A stretch of DNA of 64,000 nt, from NCBI GenBank assembly GCA_036960175.1, contig JBALWH010000006.1, forward strand, positions 85,719 through 149,718, in the 5' to 3' direction. How positions within the stretch are numbered: the stretch's first letter is position 1; every line of letters starts with the position of its first letter. Shown piece by piece: positions 8,659-17,335 of the stretch. The position numbers were made by a program, and so were the translations under genes. This stretch comes from Motiliproteus sp036960175. Lineage in GTDB: Bacteria; Pseudomonadota; Gammaproteobacteria; Pseudomonadales; Balneatricaceae. The notes under the pieces were generated by a model. It made no database searches. It was not told where the DNA came from and saw nothing but the letters and a program-made list of their open reading frames with translations.

Positions 8659-9696
8659 CTAGCTACCAAAGAACCCTCCAATGGCTTTACCCAAAGCTTC
8701 GCTGCGTTCTGAGTCTCGGAAACTCTCCATAATTGGCGCGCGCATTCCTGGAATAAATACCAGATCTCGGACCATCAAATTAAAACTCGGTTGACCGGCA
8801 CTGTTGCAGGCCAGCTTATCCATGAACAGTCGACGTATATCTGCGTCTTGCAGATCTTTCCAGCAGCGACTGGAGATAGCTGCCAGTACTTCTATATCTG
8901 TCCCATAGTTGCTTTCCAATACCATTTTCAAACAGTTGTGGCGTATGTCATCGCTGTGGCTTTGAGATAGGGCGCGGATCAGGGTGGCAATTAGATTGGC
9001 ATCGCCCTGTTGGTCTGCAATGGCGGTAACCAGGCGCTCGCTAATAGCTTGGCTAAGAGTGTGAGAGATGACTTCGTGTTCAAGGTTTACGCACAGTGCT
9101 TGCAGTGGCGACACGGGAAGCTTGTTAATGGCTTTAGTGAGCAAACTTTCGTTACCGCGTTCATCGAGTCGCGCGACTAAATCGGCGATGCCTTGCAATC
9201 CCAGCTGGTCCCAGTGCTCATAGCCGCGCACCCCAGAAAAATATTCCCGGGCTGATTCATAATAAGACGAGGCCGGTTGCTTTAGAATACAGGTGGCACG
9301 GGCGTGGAAGGCTGCCATTTTTTCCTGGTCAGGAGTGAAGGAAAAGGGATTGTCTTTTAACGGATCTTCCTGGTTTTCTGTATTGAGTAACTGGCTACCG
9401 ACAGTTTTTGCCAGTCGGTTCAGAAAGTCATCTCGCGCCGCTTGAACCAGTCGACCCTGTTCGTCTAAAGGGAATTTGAGGAACCAGATAAGGTGTTGCT
9501 GCGGTTGTTTGGGATTGAAAATCAATACCGCCAACCATGCCTGTTGCTGCAGCGGCAGCGGATAGGGGATTTCGGTCTGTTCGAATTTCTGGAATACATC
9601 CTGAGACAATTTGCTGATACGGCGGCCAAGATCAAAGATACGGAAATTGGCGTCAGTTGATTTTAAAAAATCAGAGAGAGTTTGGATGTTGTTCAT
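8659..9696 (-). CDS. DUF3549 family protein
   Basis: A 345-residue soluble protein that I recognise as DUF3549, found in Pseudomonas, Vibrio and relatives, with no assigned function. Characteristic are the N-terminal TLSDFLKSTDANFRIFDLGR, the PLPLQQQAWLAVLIFN block and the conserved WFLKFPLDEQG. The C-terminal half is helical and repeat-like (LVARLDERGNE, HEVISHTLSQAISERLV, LIRALSQS), suggesting an alpha-solenoid. No membrane segment or signal peptide is seen. It stands alone on the minus strand, divergent from the GIY-YIG gene. Confidence 0.85.
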   Translation of the reverse strand: MNNIQTLSDFLKSTDANFRIFDLGRRISKLSQDVFQKFEQTEIPYPLPLQQQAWLAVLIFNPKQPQQHLIWFLKFPLDEQGRLVQAARDDFLNRLAKTVGSQLLNTENQEDPLKDNPFSFTPDQEKMAAFHARATCILKQPASSYYESAREYFSGVRGYEHWDQLGLQGIADLVARLDERGNESLLTKAINKLPVSPLQALCVNLEHEVISHTLSQAISERLVTAIADQQGDANLIATLIRALSQSHSDDIRHNCLKMVLESNYGTDIEVLAAISSRCWKDLQDADIRRLFMDKLACNSAGQPSFNLMVRDLVFIPGMRAPIMESFRDSERSEALGKAIGGFFGS

Positions 9697-9790
9697 AACT
9701 AGTTGCTAAAAGGCCTTTGGCTGCCGCACGGGCGTGGTGTTAGGATGAGCAGTATTCTAGCACCCATCAGCATCTATCGGGACTACTACT

Positions 9791-10090
9791 GTGGTGGTAA
9801 AAAGTATAGCCTCGTCACCCGTTGAGGGTTTTTGGTATCTCTATATCATTGAGACTGACGGCGGACGTCTTTACACCGGGATTACTACGGACGTAGAACG
9901 AAGGTTTAAACAGCACATTGAGGGCAGGGGTGCTAAATTCTTTCGTACTGATGCTCCAAAAAAAATACGCTATCAAGCTCAATTTGTTGACCGTTCTGCC
10001 GCTAGCAGAGAGGAATTCAGAATTAAAAAGCTGGCCCGGATCAAGAAGTTGGAGTTAATTGAGAAAAGTGCTATAACCCTCTCGTTATAG
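9791..10090 (+). CDS. GIY-YIG domain protein (UPF0213 / YhbQ type)
   Basis: A 99-residue single-domain GIY-YIG protein. The paired motif reads WYLYIIET and LYTGITTDVERRFKQH, followed by GAKFFRT; the conserved Arg of the VERR segment is present. Members of this family (E. coli YhbQ) are small putative nucleases of uncertain role. The start at ATG 9791 is reasonable, although a later start near the WYLYI motif cannot be excluded. It stands alone, 64 bases before the DUF1538 pair. Confidence 0.85.
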   Translation: MVVKSIASSPVEGFWYLYIIETDGGRLYTGITTDVERRFKQHIEGRGAKFFRTDAPKKIRYQAQFVDRSAASREEFRIKKLARIKKLELIEKSAITLSL

Positions 10091-10093
10091 GGG

Positions 10094-10120
10094 TTAATTC
10101 TGAAGCGTTTTCATTATAAT
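10094..10120 (+). promoter_or_regulatory. Possible promoter of the DUF1538 unit
   Basis: A consensus -10 hexamer TATAAT lies at 10115-10120, with only a weak -35 candidate (TTAATT at 10094-10099). It sits 35 bases before the proposed TTG start. Only the -10 is convincing. Confidence 0.35.
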
Positions 10121-10154
10121 GCCAATTCAATTACAGACCCTAAGGTAATATGAT

Positions 10155-10889
10155 TTGAAACAATCGTTGCATGCTCTTTTTCGTTCCATGTTGGGAAGTG
10201 TGCGTGATCTGGCACCGATTATTCTGGTTATAGGCTTCTTTCAACTGGTGGTGCTGCAGCAGCCTATACCTGATTTGATTGGGCTTGTTGTGGGTGTGTT
10301 GTTTGTAGTGCTGGGGCTGACTTTCTTTATTTTTGGATTGGAGATGGGGTTGTTTCCTATCGGTGAATCCATGGCCCACGCTTTTGCTCGCAAGGGTAGT
10401 CTGGGATGGTTATTAGTCTTTGCGTTTGCTCTCGGCTTTGGTACCACGGTGGCAGAACCGGCATTGATAGCCGTTGCGGCGGAAGCCGCTAGTGTAGCGG
10501 CGGAAGGCGGAATGATTGAGAACAACGCGGACGCCCAGTCCGTTTACGCCAGTGGCTTAAGATTTACTGTTGCCTTTTCTGTAGGGCTGGCGATTTTGAT
10601 CGGTGTGCTGCGCATCCTAAGGGGCTGGCCGATCCAGAACTTGATCATTGGTGGTTATCTTCTGGTGGTTATCATGACGTTTTTTGCACCAGAGGAAATC
10701 ATCGGTATTGCCTATGATTCCGGTGGTGTGACCACCTCTACGATTACCGTTCCGCTGGTGACGGCTCTGGGGGTCGGTCTGGCGTCCACGATTAAAGGGC
10801 GTAATCCGATGATTGACGGCTTTGGTCTGATCGCATTTGCTTCCCTTACCCCCATAATTTTTGTCATGGCATACGGGATGGTAATTTGA
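10155..10889 (+). CDS. DUF1538 membrane protein, first copy
   Basis: A 244-residue integral membrane protein of family DUF1538 with about six to seven hydrophobic segments. The start is TTG at 10155, supported by TAAGGT at 10141-10146 eight bases upstream. Shared landmarks with the next gene are FFIFGLEMGLFPIG, GFGTTVAEPALIAVAAEA, and the strongly conserved AYDSGGVTTSTITVPLV block near residue 190, followed by MIDGFGLIAFASL. The Gly/Thr-rich AYDSGGVTTST loop looks like a re-entrant or substrate site. The stop overlaps the start of the second copy (TGATG). Two half-size homologs side by side, then a P-II-like and a CBS gene, suggest a heteromeric, regulated transporter; substrate unknown. Confidence 0.85.
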   Translation: MKQSLHALFRSMLGSVRDLAPIILVIGFFQLVVLQQPIPDLIGLVVGVLFVVLGLTFFIFGLEMGLFPIGESMAHAFARKGSLGWLLVFAFALGFGTTVAEPALIAVAAEAASVAAEGGMIENNADAQSVYASGLRFTVAFSVGLAILIGVLRILRGWPIQNLIIGGYLLVVIMTFFAPEEIIGIAYDSGGVTTSTITVPLVTALGVGLASTIKGRNPMIDGFGLIAFASLTPIIFVMAYGMVI

Positions 10890-11668
10890 TGGAATTGCTT
10901 TCCAGCTTGTTGTCTATTTTATTTTCTACCATTAAAGATGTGTTGCCGATCGCAGCTATTATCTTTGGTTTTCAGTTGTTCGTTATCAGGAAACCCATCG
11001 CCAATTTACGTCGGGTGCTGATTGGTTTTGCCTATGTCATTGTAGGTTTAGCGTTTTTCTTGCTGGGATTGGAGAAAGCACTTTTTCCAGTAGGGAAATT
11101 GATGGCGCAGCAACTGACCAATCCTGAATTTATCAGTCGAGGTGTTGAGGCGGCGACGCTTCATTGGAGTGATTATTACTGGGTCTATATCTTTGCCTTT
11201 GCCATCGGTGCCAGTACTACGATTGCTGAACCTTCGTTGATGGCCGTGGCTATAAAGGCCAACGAGGTTTCCGGTGGCAGTGTTGGCGTATGGGGGTTGA
11301 GGATCGCGGTGGCGCTTGGTGTGGCCGTGGGTATTTCGTTAGGGACTTATCGAATCGTCACCGGTCTGCCGATACATTATTTCATTATATCGGGTTACAT
11401 TGTGGTGGTGATACAGACCTTTTTCGCCCCCAAATTGATAGTGCCTCTGGCCTACGATTCCGGTGGTGTTACCACTTCGACAGTTACTGTGCCCCTAGTG
11501 GCGGCATTGGGGCTGGGGTTGGCTGAGACCGTGCCGGGCAGGAGTGCACTTATCGATGGTTTTGGATTGATTGCTTTTGCTAGCCTGTTCCCCATCATTT
11601 CGGTGATGGCTTATGCCCAGCTTTCCGAATGGGTGTATAAACGAGATGCTAAAAAAAGGCAGTCCTAG
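10889..11668 (+). CDS. DUF1538 membrane protein, second copy
   Basis: A 259-residue paralog of the preceding gene, started at ATG 10889, whose A is the last base of the upstream TGA stop. It repeats the same architecture: FFLLGLEKALFPVGKLM, IGASTTIAEPSLMAVAIKA, then AYDSGGVTTSTVTVPLV and LIDGFGLIAFASLFPI. Compared with the first copy it has a longer loop after residue 70 (QQLTNPEFISRGVEAATLHW). Both copies end in an IxVMAY motif near the C-terminus. The pair could form a pseudosymmetric two-subunit channel or carrier in the inner membrane; this is inference. The P-II-like gene follows after 115 bases. Confidence 0.85.
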   Translation: MELLSSLLSILFSTIKDVLPIAAIIFGFQLFVIRKPIANLRRVLIGFAYVIVGLAFFLLGLEKALFPVGKLMAQQLTNPEFISRGVEAATLHWSDYYWVYIFAFAIGASTTIAEPSLMAVAIKANEVSGGSVGVWGLRIAVALGVAVGISLGTYRIVTGLPIHYFIISGYIVVVIQTFFAPKLIVPLAYDSGGVTTSTVTVPLVAALGLGLAETVPGRSALIDGFGLIAFASLFPIISVMAYAQLSEWVYKRDAKKRQS

Positions 11669-11783
11669 GCCCGTTGTGACAGCAAGAAATTAAGTATTGC
11701 TCCTGTTGAAGGAACAAGATCAAAGTATAGTATAAAGTCGGAATTCCCCGGCTGACCAATGACGTCGCATTAGGAGAAAACTG

Positions 11784-12134
11784 ATGCATTTCAAGTTGAT
11801 AGTCGCGTTTGTCGAAGATACAAAATCGGATGGCGTGATGAAAGCTGCTCGTGAGGCCGGTGCTACCGGGGCCACGATCATCAATAATGCACGGGGTGAG
11901 GGGCTGAACAAGTCTAAGACTTTTCTGGGCTTGACTCTGGAATCCCAGCGGGATGTGTTGATATTTATTGTTGAAGAACATCGTTGCAGAAAGATTTTGG
12001 AAACCATCGCCTCCGTTGGTCGATTTGATGAAGATCCGGGGTCTGGTATCGCCATTCAGATTGATGTTGAAGATGCGGTGGGTGTTGCCCATCAGGTAGA
12101 GAAATTGACGCACTCGATTGAGGATGAGATATGA
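11784..12134 (+). CDS. P-II-like signalling protein
   Basis: A 116-residue protein with the P-II (GlnB-like) ferredoxin-like fold pattern: FKLIVAFVEDTKSDGVMKAA, GATGATIINNARGEG, then VLIFIVEEHRCRKILETI and GSGIAIQIDVEDAVGV. The T-loop region is short and lacks the Tyr that is uridylylated in GlnB/GlnK, so it is not a classical nitrogen regulator. P-II proteins often bind and gate membrane transporters (GlnK on AmtB). Located between two DUF1538 genes and a CBS gene, it is probably the cytoplasmic regulator of that membrane pair. It overlaps the CBS gene by four bases (ATGA). Confidence 0.82.
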   Translation: MHFKLIVAFVEDTKSDGVMKAAREAGATGATIINNARGEGLNKSKTFLGLTLESQRDVLIFIVEEHRCRKILETIASVGRFDEDPGSGIAIQIDVEDAVGVAHQVEKLTHSIEDEI

Positions 12135-12526
12135 GCGACAGAAAAGTAATCCGAGTACGGGATATCATGAAATCCAATTTCACGATCGTGGATGGGTTGA
12201 TAACGGTACAGGAAGCGTTACAGGACTGCCGCGATGACCGGGTATCTGTGTTGGTGGTTCGTAAGCGCCATGATGACGATGAATACGGCTTAGTATTGCT
12301 GTCTGATATTGCCAAACAGGTGGTGGCAAAAGACCGCTCGCCTGAGCGTGTAAATGTTTATGAAATCATGTCTAAGCCAGTGCTGAGCGTTAAACCAGAG
12401 ATGGATGTACGCTACTGTGCTCGATTGTTTGATAATTTCGGGCTTTCAGTCGCCCCGGTGATTGATGGCGATGAGGTTGTAGGCATCATTAGTTACAATG
12501 AAATCGTGTTAGACGGTTTGCTGTAA
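12131..12526 (+). CDS. CBS-domain pair protein of the DUF1538 unit
   Basis: A 131-residue protein built of two CBS motifs: VRDIMKSNFTIVDGLITVQE with DRVSVLVVRKR and LVLLSDIAKQVV, then VYEIMSKPVLSVKPEMDVRY with GLSVAPVIDGDEVVGIISYNEIV. It begins inside the stop codon of the P-II-like gene (ATGA), so translation is coupled. CBS pairs usually sense adenine nucleotides; with the P-II-like partner it would give the DUF1538 membrane proteins a nucleotide-responsive control. It differs from the other CBS protein of this window at 4387-4794, although both are simple two-motif proteins. Confidence 0.85.
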   Translation: MSDRKVIRVRDIMKSNFTIVDGLITVQEALQDCRDDRVSVLVVRKRHDDDEYGLVLLSDIAKQVVAKDRSPERVNVYEIMSKPVLSVKPEMDVRYCARLFDNFGLSVAPVIDGDEVVGIISYNEIVLDGLL

Positions 12527-12528
12527 AC

Positions 12529-12594
12529 GCCAGCAATAATGAACCATGCCCGGATATCACGATGTTGATCGTTGAATATCTGGGCATTGCTGGC
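12529..12594. repeat. Imperfect inverted repeat between convergent operons
   Basis: Nested arms GCCAGCAAT (12529-12537) with ATTGCTGGC (12586-12594), and ATGCCCGGATAT (12546-12557) with ATATCTGGGCAT (12576-12587), can fold into a long hairpin. There is no clear T run. It lies between the converging CBS and yqcC genes and may act as a bidirectional transcript end. Confidence 0.5.
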
Positions 12595-12626
12595 CTGTAC
12601 GATGTTCTGATCTTCACTGCTAAACG

Positions 12627-12956
12627 CTAGTGATGAAGCGTCAGTGTTTCATCCAGGGATTTAATCAGCGACAGTAGCTGACTATAATCCTGTCTTGATT
12701 CTTTAAAGCTCTCCTCGGCTATTCCATAGATGTTGCAGTTTCCAGGTAGCGGTAATCCTTTGTCGAGCAGCTGTTTCATGCGAGGCAGCATAATCCATTG
12801 TAGCCACTCGTTTAGACTGAGGGTGTCAATACAGAAGGGTTCTGCGCTTGCCAGTGCTTTCGCATTAGGCGGCTCAAAGCTCCACAGTTCAAGGCGCTGA
12901 AGTTGCTGTTCGATATCGGCAAGTAATCGCTGTACCTGTTGGCTTGAGTCAGTCAC
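12627..12956 (-). CDS. yqcC: YqcC family protein
   Basis: A 109-residue helical protein recognised as YqcC (DUF446), with LLADIEQQLQRLELW, the family landmark FCIDTLSLNEWLQWIMLPRM and LPGNCNIYGIAEESF. The function is unknown; structures of the family show a helical bundle. It begins three bases after the DAHP synthase stop on the same strand, so the two are probably one transcript. Confidence 0.88.
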   Translation of the reverse strand: MTDSSQQVQRLLADIEQQLQRLELWSFEPPNAKALASAEPFCIDTLSLNEWLQWIMLPRMKQLLDKGLPLPGNCNIYGIAEESFKESRQDYSQLLSLIKSLDETLTLHH

Positions 12957-12959
12957 TGT

Positions 12960-14315
12960 CTACTTGCGCCTTGCTGTCTTTAGGGTGTCGGCGATCAGGT
13001 AGGCCAGTTCCAGTGATTGATCTGCATTCAATCTGGGGTCGCAGTGGGTGTGGTAACGGTCACCCAGATTAGCCTCGGTGATCTGATAGGCACCGCCAAT
13101 GCACTCAGTAACATTTTGGCCGGTCATTTCGAAATGAACACCGCCAGCATAAGTACCTTCGGCGTTGTGAACTTCGAAGAAGCCTTTCATCTCTTTCAAA
13201 ATACTATCCACGGCACGGGTTTTGAAACCGCTTGATGCCTTAATGGTGTTGCCATGCATGGGATCGCAACTCCACAATACCTTGCGCCCCTCGGCGGCGA
13301 CTTTGCGGACCAGAGAGGGCAGGTATTCGGTAACCTTGTCGGCACCCATGCGGGAAATTAGATTCAATCGACCCGGCTGGTTATCTGGGTTAAGGATGTC
13401 TATTAGTTGGATCAGCTCATCGGCATTCATGCTGGGGCCGACTTTAACTCCGATTGGGTTGCGCACACCCCGCAAAAACTCCAGATGGGCACCATTAATC
13501 TGTCGAGTGCGGTCGCCAATCCACAGCATATGGGCCGAGCAATCATACCAATTGCCATTGCCGATACTGTCTTCCCGGGTCAGGGCCTGTTCGTAGTTCA
13601 GTAACAATGCCTCGTGAGAGGTGTACAGCATGGTTTCCCGAATCTGAGGGGTATTGGTGGACGTGATGCCACAAGCCTCCATAAAGCTAAGGCTTTGGTC
13701 GATCTGATCTGAAAGCACCTGATACTTATTGCTGAGTGGGCTTTGGGCAACAAAATTCAGGTTCCATTTATGAACCTGATGCAGGTCCGCCAATCCACCC
13801 TGGGCAAAGGCTCGGAGTAGGTTTTGAGTGGCGACGGACTGATTATAAGCATCTAGCAGGCGGTGCGGGTTTGGTATACGAGCTTCGGCAGTAAAGGCGA
13901 TATCATTCACGATATCACCGCGATAGCTGGGTAGTTCCTGGCCGTCGATGGTTTCTGTGTCCGTTGATCGAGGTTTGGCAAACTGACCGGCCATGCGTCC
14001 CACTTTCACCACAGGGCAACCACCGGCAAAGGTCAGTACCACTGCCATTTGTAGTAGTACTTTGAAAGTATCGCGGATCTTGTCTGGATGAAATTCGACA
14101 AAGCTCTCAGCGCAATCACCGCCCTGGAGCAAAAAGGCCCTGCCTTCGGAGACGTCCGCAAGTTGTTGCTTTAGAGAGCGGACTTCGCCAGCAAAAACCA
14201 ATGGTGGTCGGTTGGATAGTGTTGTCTCAACCTCCAGGACTGTTTGTTTGTTTGGGTAGTTGGGCTGTTGCAGTATGGGCTTACTACGCCAGCTGTCTGG
14301 AGACCAGTTAGCCAT
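12960..14315 (-). CDS. Class II 3-deoxy-7-phosphoheptulonate synthase
   Basis: A 451-residue class II (plant-type) DAHP synthase, which condenses phosphoenolpyruvate and erythrose 4-phosphate to start aromatic amino acid synthesis or a specialised aromatic pathway. Start set at ATG 14315 (MANWSPDSWR), the usual N-terminus; the in-frame extension to 14450 is unlike the family. Landmarks: PPLVFAGEVRSLKQQL, FLLQGGDCAESF, KVGRMAGQFAKPRS, NPIGVKVGPSM and CDPMHGNT near the C-terminus, with GGVHFEMTGQNVTECIGG. Divergent from the M48 peptidase gene. Confidence 0.95.
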   Translation of the reverse strand: MANWSPDSWRSKPILQQPNYPNKQTVLEVETTLSNRPPLVFAGEVRSLKQQLADVSEGRAFLLQGGDCAESFVEFHPDKIRDTFKVLLQMAVVLTFAGGCPVVKVGRMAGQFAKPRSTDTETIDGQELPSYRGDIVNDIAFTAEARIPNPHRLLDAYNQSVATQNLLRAFAQGGLADLHQVHKWNLNFVAQSPLSNKYQVLSDQIDQSLSFMEACGITSTNTPQIRETMLYTSHEALLLNYEQALTREDSIGNGNWYDCSAHMLWIGDRTRQINGAHLEFLRGVRNPIGVKVGPSMNADELIQLIDILNPDNQPGRLNLISRMGADKVTEYLPSLVRKVAAEGRKVLWSCDPMHGNTIKASSGFKTRAVDSILKEMKGFFEVHNAEGTYAGGVHFEMTGQNVTECIGGAYQITEANLGDRYHTHCDPRLNADQSLELAYLIADTLKTARRK

Positions 14316-14479
14316 GATGTTCGGGCCTTTTGATTTAAAATCGGGAATAATAAGGTAGTTTACGCCTAGATCGACTAGAAACAAGTTCCGGCCATTGCCG
14401 GATGAGTTTGTTCCTGTTTTTAGGGGTTTATATCTGGGTTTATTATTCATGCTCCATATTTTGACTTAGGTGATATCGA

Positions 14480-15193
14480 TTGTTTGCTAATTGGTCCATT
14501 GCAGGGTTGCTTGTACTGTTGTCAATAACACTGTCGGGCTGTGCAACGACTGCTGCAGAGCATCGGCAAAATTATCCCTCTCAGGGAGTGGTTCGTTGGC
14601 ACGGGCATAAAGCCCAAATTCCCTCAAATTTAGCAGCAGATGTTCAGCGAACCTACGAGAAGCTTAGTCGGCAAGAAGTTGTTGATAGTCGTTTTTTGAT
14701 TGATGGCGCGCCGGTGGTCAATGCTTACGCCGCGATGATGCCGGAAGGGCCAACTGTTGTCATCAACGCCGGGCTGATTGATATGACTGGCTGGGATATG
14801 GATGAGATGGCTTTTGTTATCGGCCATGAGCTGGCTCATATATCCCTCGGTCACTTGGCCTCAGCCCAGCAGGAAAAGCGGCACCGACAGGATCTGATCT
14901 CAGATGTTGTGGGTACCATTGCTGGTGCCTTGATACCTCTTGGGGGGTTAGCGGTGGATGCCGGTAATGAGATGATAAAGGCCAGCTACAGCCGCGACCA
15001 GGAGCGAGATGCTGATACTTACGGTTTGCGGTTAATGTTGTCGTCCGGATACGACCCTCAGGGGGCCATCCGTTTTCACCAAAAGCTGATGAGAGTATCG
15101 GATCGGCAGCTGATTCCCTTTCTATCTAGTCATCCTTCTGGCGAGGAGCGCATTAGTCGGCTGCAGCAGCAGATTATCAAGCTGCAGCCCTAA
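14480..15193 (+). CDS. M48 family lipoprotein metallopeptidase
   Basis: A 237-residue periplasmic peptidase. The start is TTG 14480 with AGG at 14468-14470 upstream. A signal sequence ends in the lipobox LSGC with C21 as the lipidated residue, then the zinc motif H116-E-x-x-H120 in VIGHELAHISLGH, with the third ligand E175 in SRDQERDADTYG. The SHPSGEERI motif near the C-terminus is typical of the YcaL/LoiP-BepA type of outer-membrane quality-control proteases. It stands alone between the divergent DAHP synthase gene and the convergent metR-like gene. Confidence 0.9.
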   Translation: MFANWSIAGLLVLLSITLSGCATTAAEHRQNYPSQGVVRWHGHKAQIPSNLAADVQRTYEKLSRQEVVDSRFLIDGAPVVNAYAAMMPEGPTVVINAGLIDMTGWDMDEMAFVIGHELAHISLGHLASAQQEKRHRQDLISDVVGTIAGALIPLGGLAVDAGNEMIKASYSRDQERDADTYGLRLMLSSGYDPQGAIRFHQKLMRVSDRQLIPFLSSHPSGEERISRLQQQIIKLQP

Positions 15194-15251
15194 GGGACTG
15201 TTTAGCTGGGACGTTTCTAAGTAATCTTATCTGATTGCGGGTGATCGCTTT

Positions 15252-16175
15252 CTAGGTTTTTGCGGCGGTGCGAATTCCGCTCAGATTTTTGAAGGAGGTT
15301 TCCCTCGCAGTGACGAGAAAATCTCGCATAAACTCCGAATTTTTTTGGTCTTCTCTTATGGCTGCATAAAGGGTCGACCAAATGCCTTTTGATGTTAGCG
15401 GTCGCACCGCCACGTAATCCCGTTCTACATATTCGGTCAGTGCCCAGCAAGGAAGGGCGCTAATGCCGCGGCTACTGGCAACCAGTTGTAACATCATTAC
15501 CGTCAGCTCGGCGGTTCTTATCTCGTTGGGTTCCACGTCTGCAGGGTCGAGAAAGCGGGTGAATACATCCAGCCTATTGCGGTCGACTGGGTAGCAAATC
15601 AGCGTTTCTGATGCGAGATCCTGTGGCTCGATATGATTTTTTCGGGCTAGTGGGTGTTTTTTTGAGAGCGCCAGTTGTACCTCATAGGTGAACAGGGCTT
15701 CATAGTAGATGCCGTTCATCTCTTTTGGGTCGGAGGTGATAACAAGATCAAGTTCACCCCGAGCCAATGCTGGAAGTGGTGAAAAACTAAAACCACTGGA
15801 AAGATCCATTTCTACTTCAGGCCAGTTTTCACGGAAGATATCAATGGTGGGCATCAGCCACTGAAAGCAGCTGTGGCATTCGATAGCCATATTCAGACGA
15901 CCAGTTTCACCACCAGCCAAACGAGCGATATCCCGTTCGGCATTGCGAATCATCGGTAATACGTCATCTGCTAGGGTTAAAACACGTTGGCCAGCGCTAG
16001 TGAAGCAGATAGGTTTGGTTTTACGTATGAATAGCGAGCAGTTTAAGCGTTCTTCCAGATCTTTGATCTGATGCGATAGTGCTGATTGGGTAAGAAAAAC
16101 TCTTTCGGCGGCTTCGACCAAACTGCCAGTGTCTCGCAATGCAGCCAGTGTCTTCAGGTGTCTTAATTCTATCAT
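15252..16175 (-). CDS. metR: LysR-type regulator, MetR-like
   Basis: A 307-residue LysR-family regulator closely resembling MetR, the homocysteine-responsive activator of methionine synthesis. ATG 16175 (MIELRHLKTL) is preferred to the TTG two codons earlier. The N-terminal helix-turn-helix reads TLAALRDTGSLVEAAERVFLT then QSALSHQIKDLEERL; in the effector domain IECHSCFQWLMPTI and DLVITSDP are MetR landmarks. MetR is normally divergent from metE or metH; no such gene is adjacent here, so its targets are elsewhere. Converges with the M48 gene; argF lies upstream on the same strand. Confidence 0.88.
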   Translation of the reverse strand: MIELRHLKTLAALRDTGSLVEAAERVFLTQSALSHQIKDLEERLNCSLFIRKTKPICFTSAGQRVLTLADDVLPMIRNAERDIARLAGGETGRLNMAIECHSCFQWLMPTIDIFRENWPEVEMDLSSGFSFSPLPALARGELDLVITSDPKEMNGIYYEALFTYEVQLALSKKHPLARKNHIEPQDLASETLICYPVDRNRLDVFTRFLDPADVEPNEIRTAELTVMMLQLVASSRGISALPCWALTEYVERDYVAVRPLTSKGIWSTLYAAIREDQKNSEFMRDFLVTARETSFKNLSGIRTAAKT

Positions 16176-16300
16176 CCCCAATTGTCTCCGAACCTGGGTG
16201 TGATGATCTGGGGTGTTGAGTGCTGTTTTGAGTAGCCATCAACCTTAATCTATATGAACAGAATTCAAGTATAGTACGGAAAGGAACTTTGGTGAGCGAA

Positions 16301-16326
16301 CCGCGAGGTTAATTTATGCCTCGCGG
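16301..16326 (-). terminator. Hairpin after argF
   Basis: A perfect eight-pair stem, CCGCGAGG with CCTCGCGG and a ten-base loop, lies just after the argF stop. It lacks a good T run on the minus strand, so it may be a weak terminator or a transcript stabiliser. Confidence 0.45.
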
Positions 16327-16338
16327 TAGTCCCCCGAA

Positions 16339-17250
16339 TTAATGGTTTTCTTGCAGCAGGAATTCCATCAATGCTTTCTGAGCGTGGAGACGATTTTCAG
16401 CTTCGTCAAAGACGACAGAACGTGAATCATCTAGCATATCTTCGCTGACTTCTTCTCCCCTGTGTGCCGGCAGGCAGTGCATAAATAATGCATCATTGTT
16501 CGCCAGATTCATCAGTGCGGGGGTTACCTGGTAACCAGAAAATTTAGCCGCGCGTTCCTGTTGTTCTTCTTCTTGTCCCATAGATGCCCATACGTCAGTG
16601 ACTACCAGGTCGGCATTACGAACGGCTTCCGCCGGGTCTCGCACCAGGGTTACACGGTCGGCATTGTCATGGCATAGCTGCTGGTTAGGTTCGAACCCTT
16701 CAGGACAGTTAACTACCAGCTGGAAATCTAGCTGTCGGGCAGCATTAATATAAGAGTTGCACATATTGTTGCCATCACCGACCCAGACAACCTTTCGGCC
16801 TTGAATGGAGCCGCGATGTTCTGTGTAGGTCTGCAAATCTGCCAGTAGCTGGCAGGGGTGGAAATCGTCAGTTAGAGCATTAATAACAGGCACCTTGGAG
16901 TACTTGGCAAAACGCTCGAGTTTTTGATGTTCGAAGGTGCGGATCATGATGATATCCACCATGCTGGATATTACTCGGGAGCTATCCTCAATAGGTTCTC
17001 CTCGGCCTAGTTGAGTATCTTTGGAAGACAGAAAAATAGCACTGCCTCCAAATTGCGCCATACCTGCTTCAAATGAAACCCGGGTCCGGGTTGATGATTT
17101 TTCAAAAATCATACCCAATACTTTATTTTTCATCGGCTCATAAATTTCGCCGCGGTTGCGCATGGCTTTGAGTTCTATAGCGCGGTTGATGATTTGCTGT
17201 ATTTCATCGCCGCTTAGATCACGTAGAGTTAGGAAGTGCTTGGTGCTCAT
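16339..17250 (-). CDS. argF: Ornithine carbamoyltransferase
   Basis: A 303-residue anabolic ornithine carbamoyltransferase, converting ornithine and carbamoyl phosphate to citrulline. It has the carbamoyl phosphate motif SSTRTR (52-57), HPCQLLADLQT, the ornithine-side WVGDGNNMCNS, and HCLPAHRGEEV near residue 258. Length and motifs are normal and match the short Pseudomonas-type ArgF. It lies 85 bases downstream of argD on the same strand, so the two arginine genes are probably one operon; the third arginine gene here, argG, is 6 kb away on the other strand. Confidence 0.96.
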   Translation of the reverse strand: MSTKHFLTLRDLSGDEIQQIINRAIELKAMRNRGEIYEPMKNKVLGMIFEKSSTRTRVSFEAGMAQFGGSAIFLSSKDTQLGRGEPIEDSSRVISSMVDIIMIRTFEHQKLERFAKYSKVPVINALTDDFHPCQLLADLQTYTEHRGSIQGRKVVWVGDGNNMCNSYINAARQLDFQLVVNCPEGFEPNQQLCHDNADRVTLVRDPAEAVRNADLVVTDVWASMGQEEEQQERAAKFSGYQVTPALMNLANNDALFMHCLPAHRGEEVSEDMLDDSRSVVFDEAENRLHAQKALMEFLLQENH

Positions 17251-17335
17251 GTCTAAAATACCTCAACTCCCCTGAGCGCGTCAGAGGCGTTGTATTATTC
17301 TTGCTAGAATTATTTATGATCTGGGGTGGTTGCGG

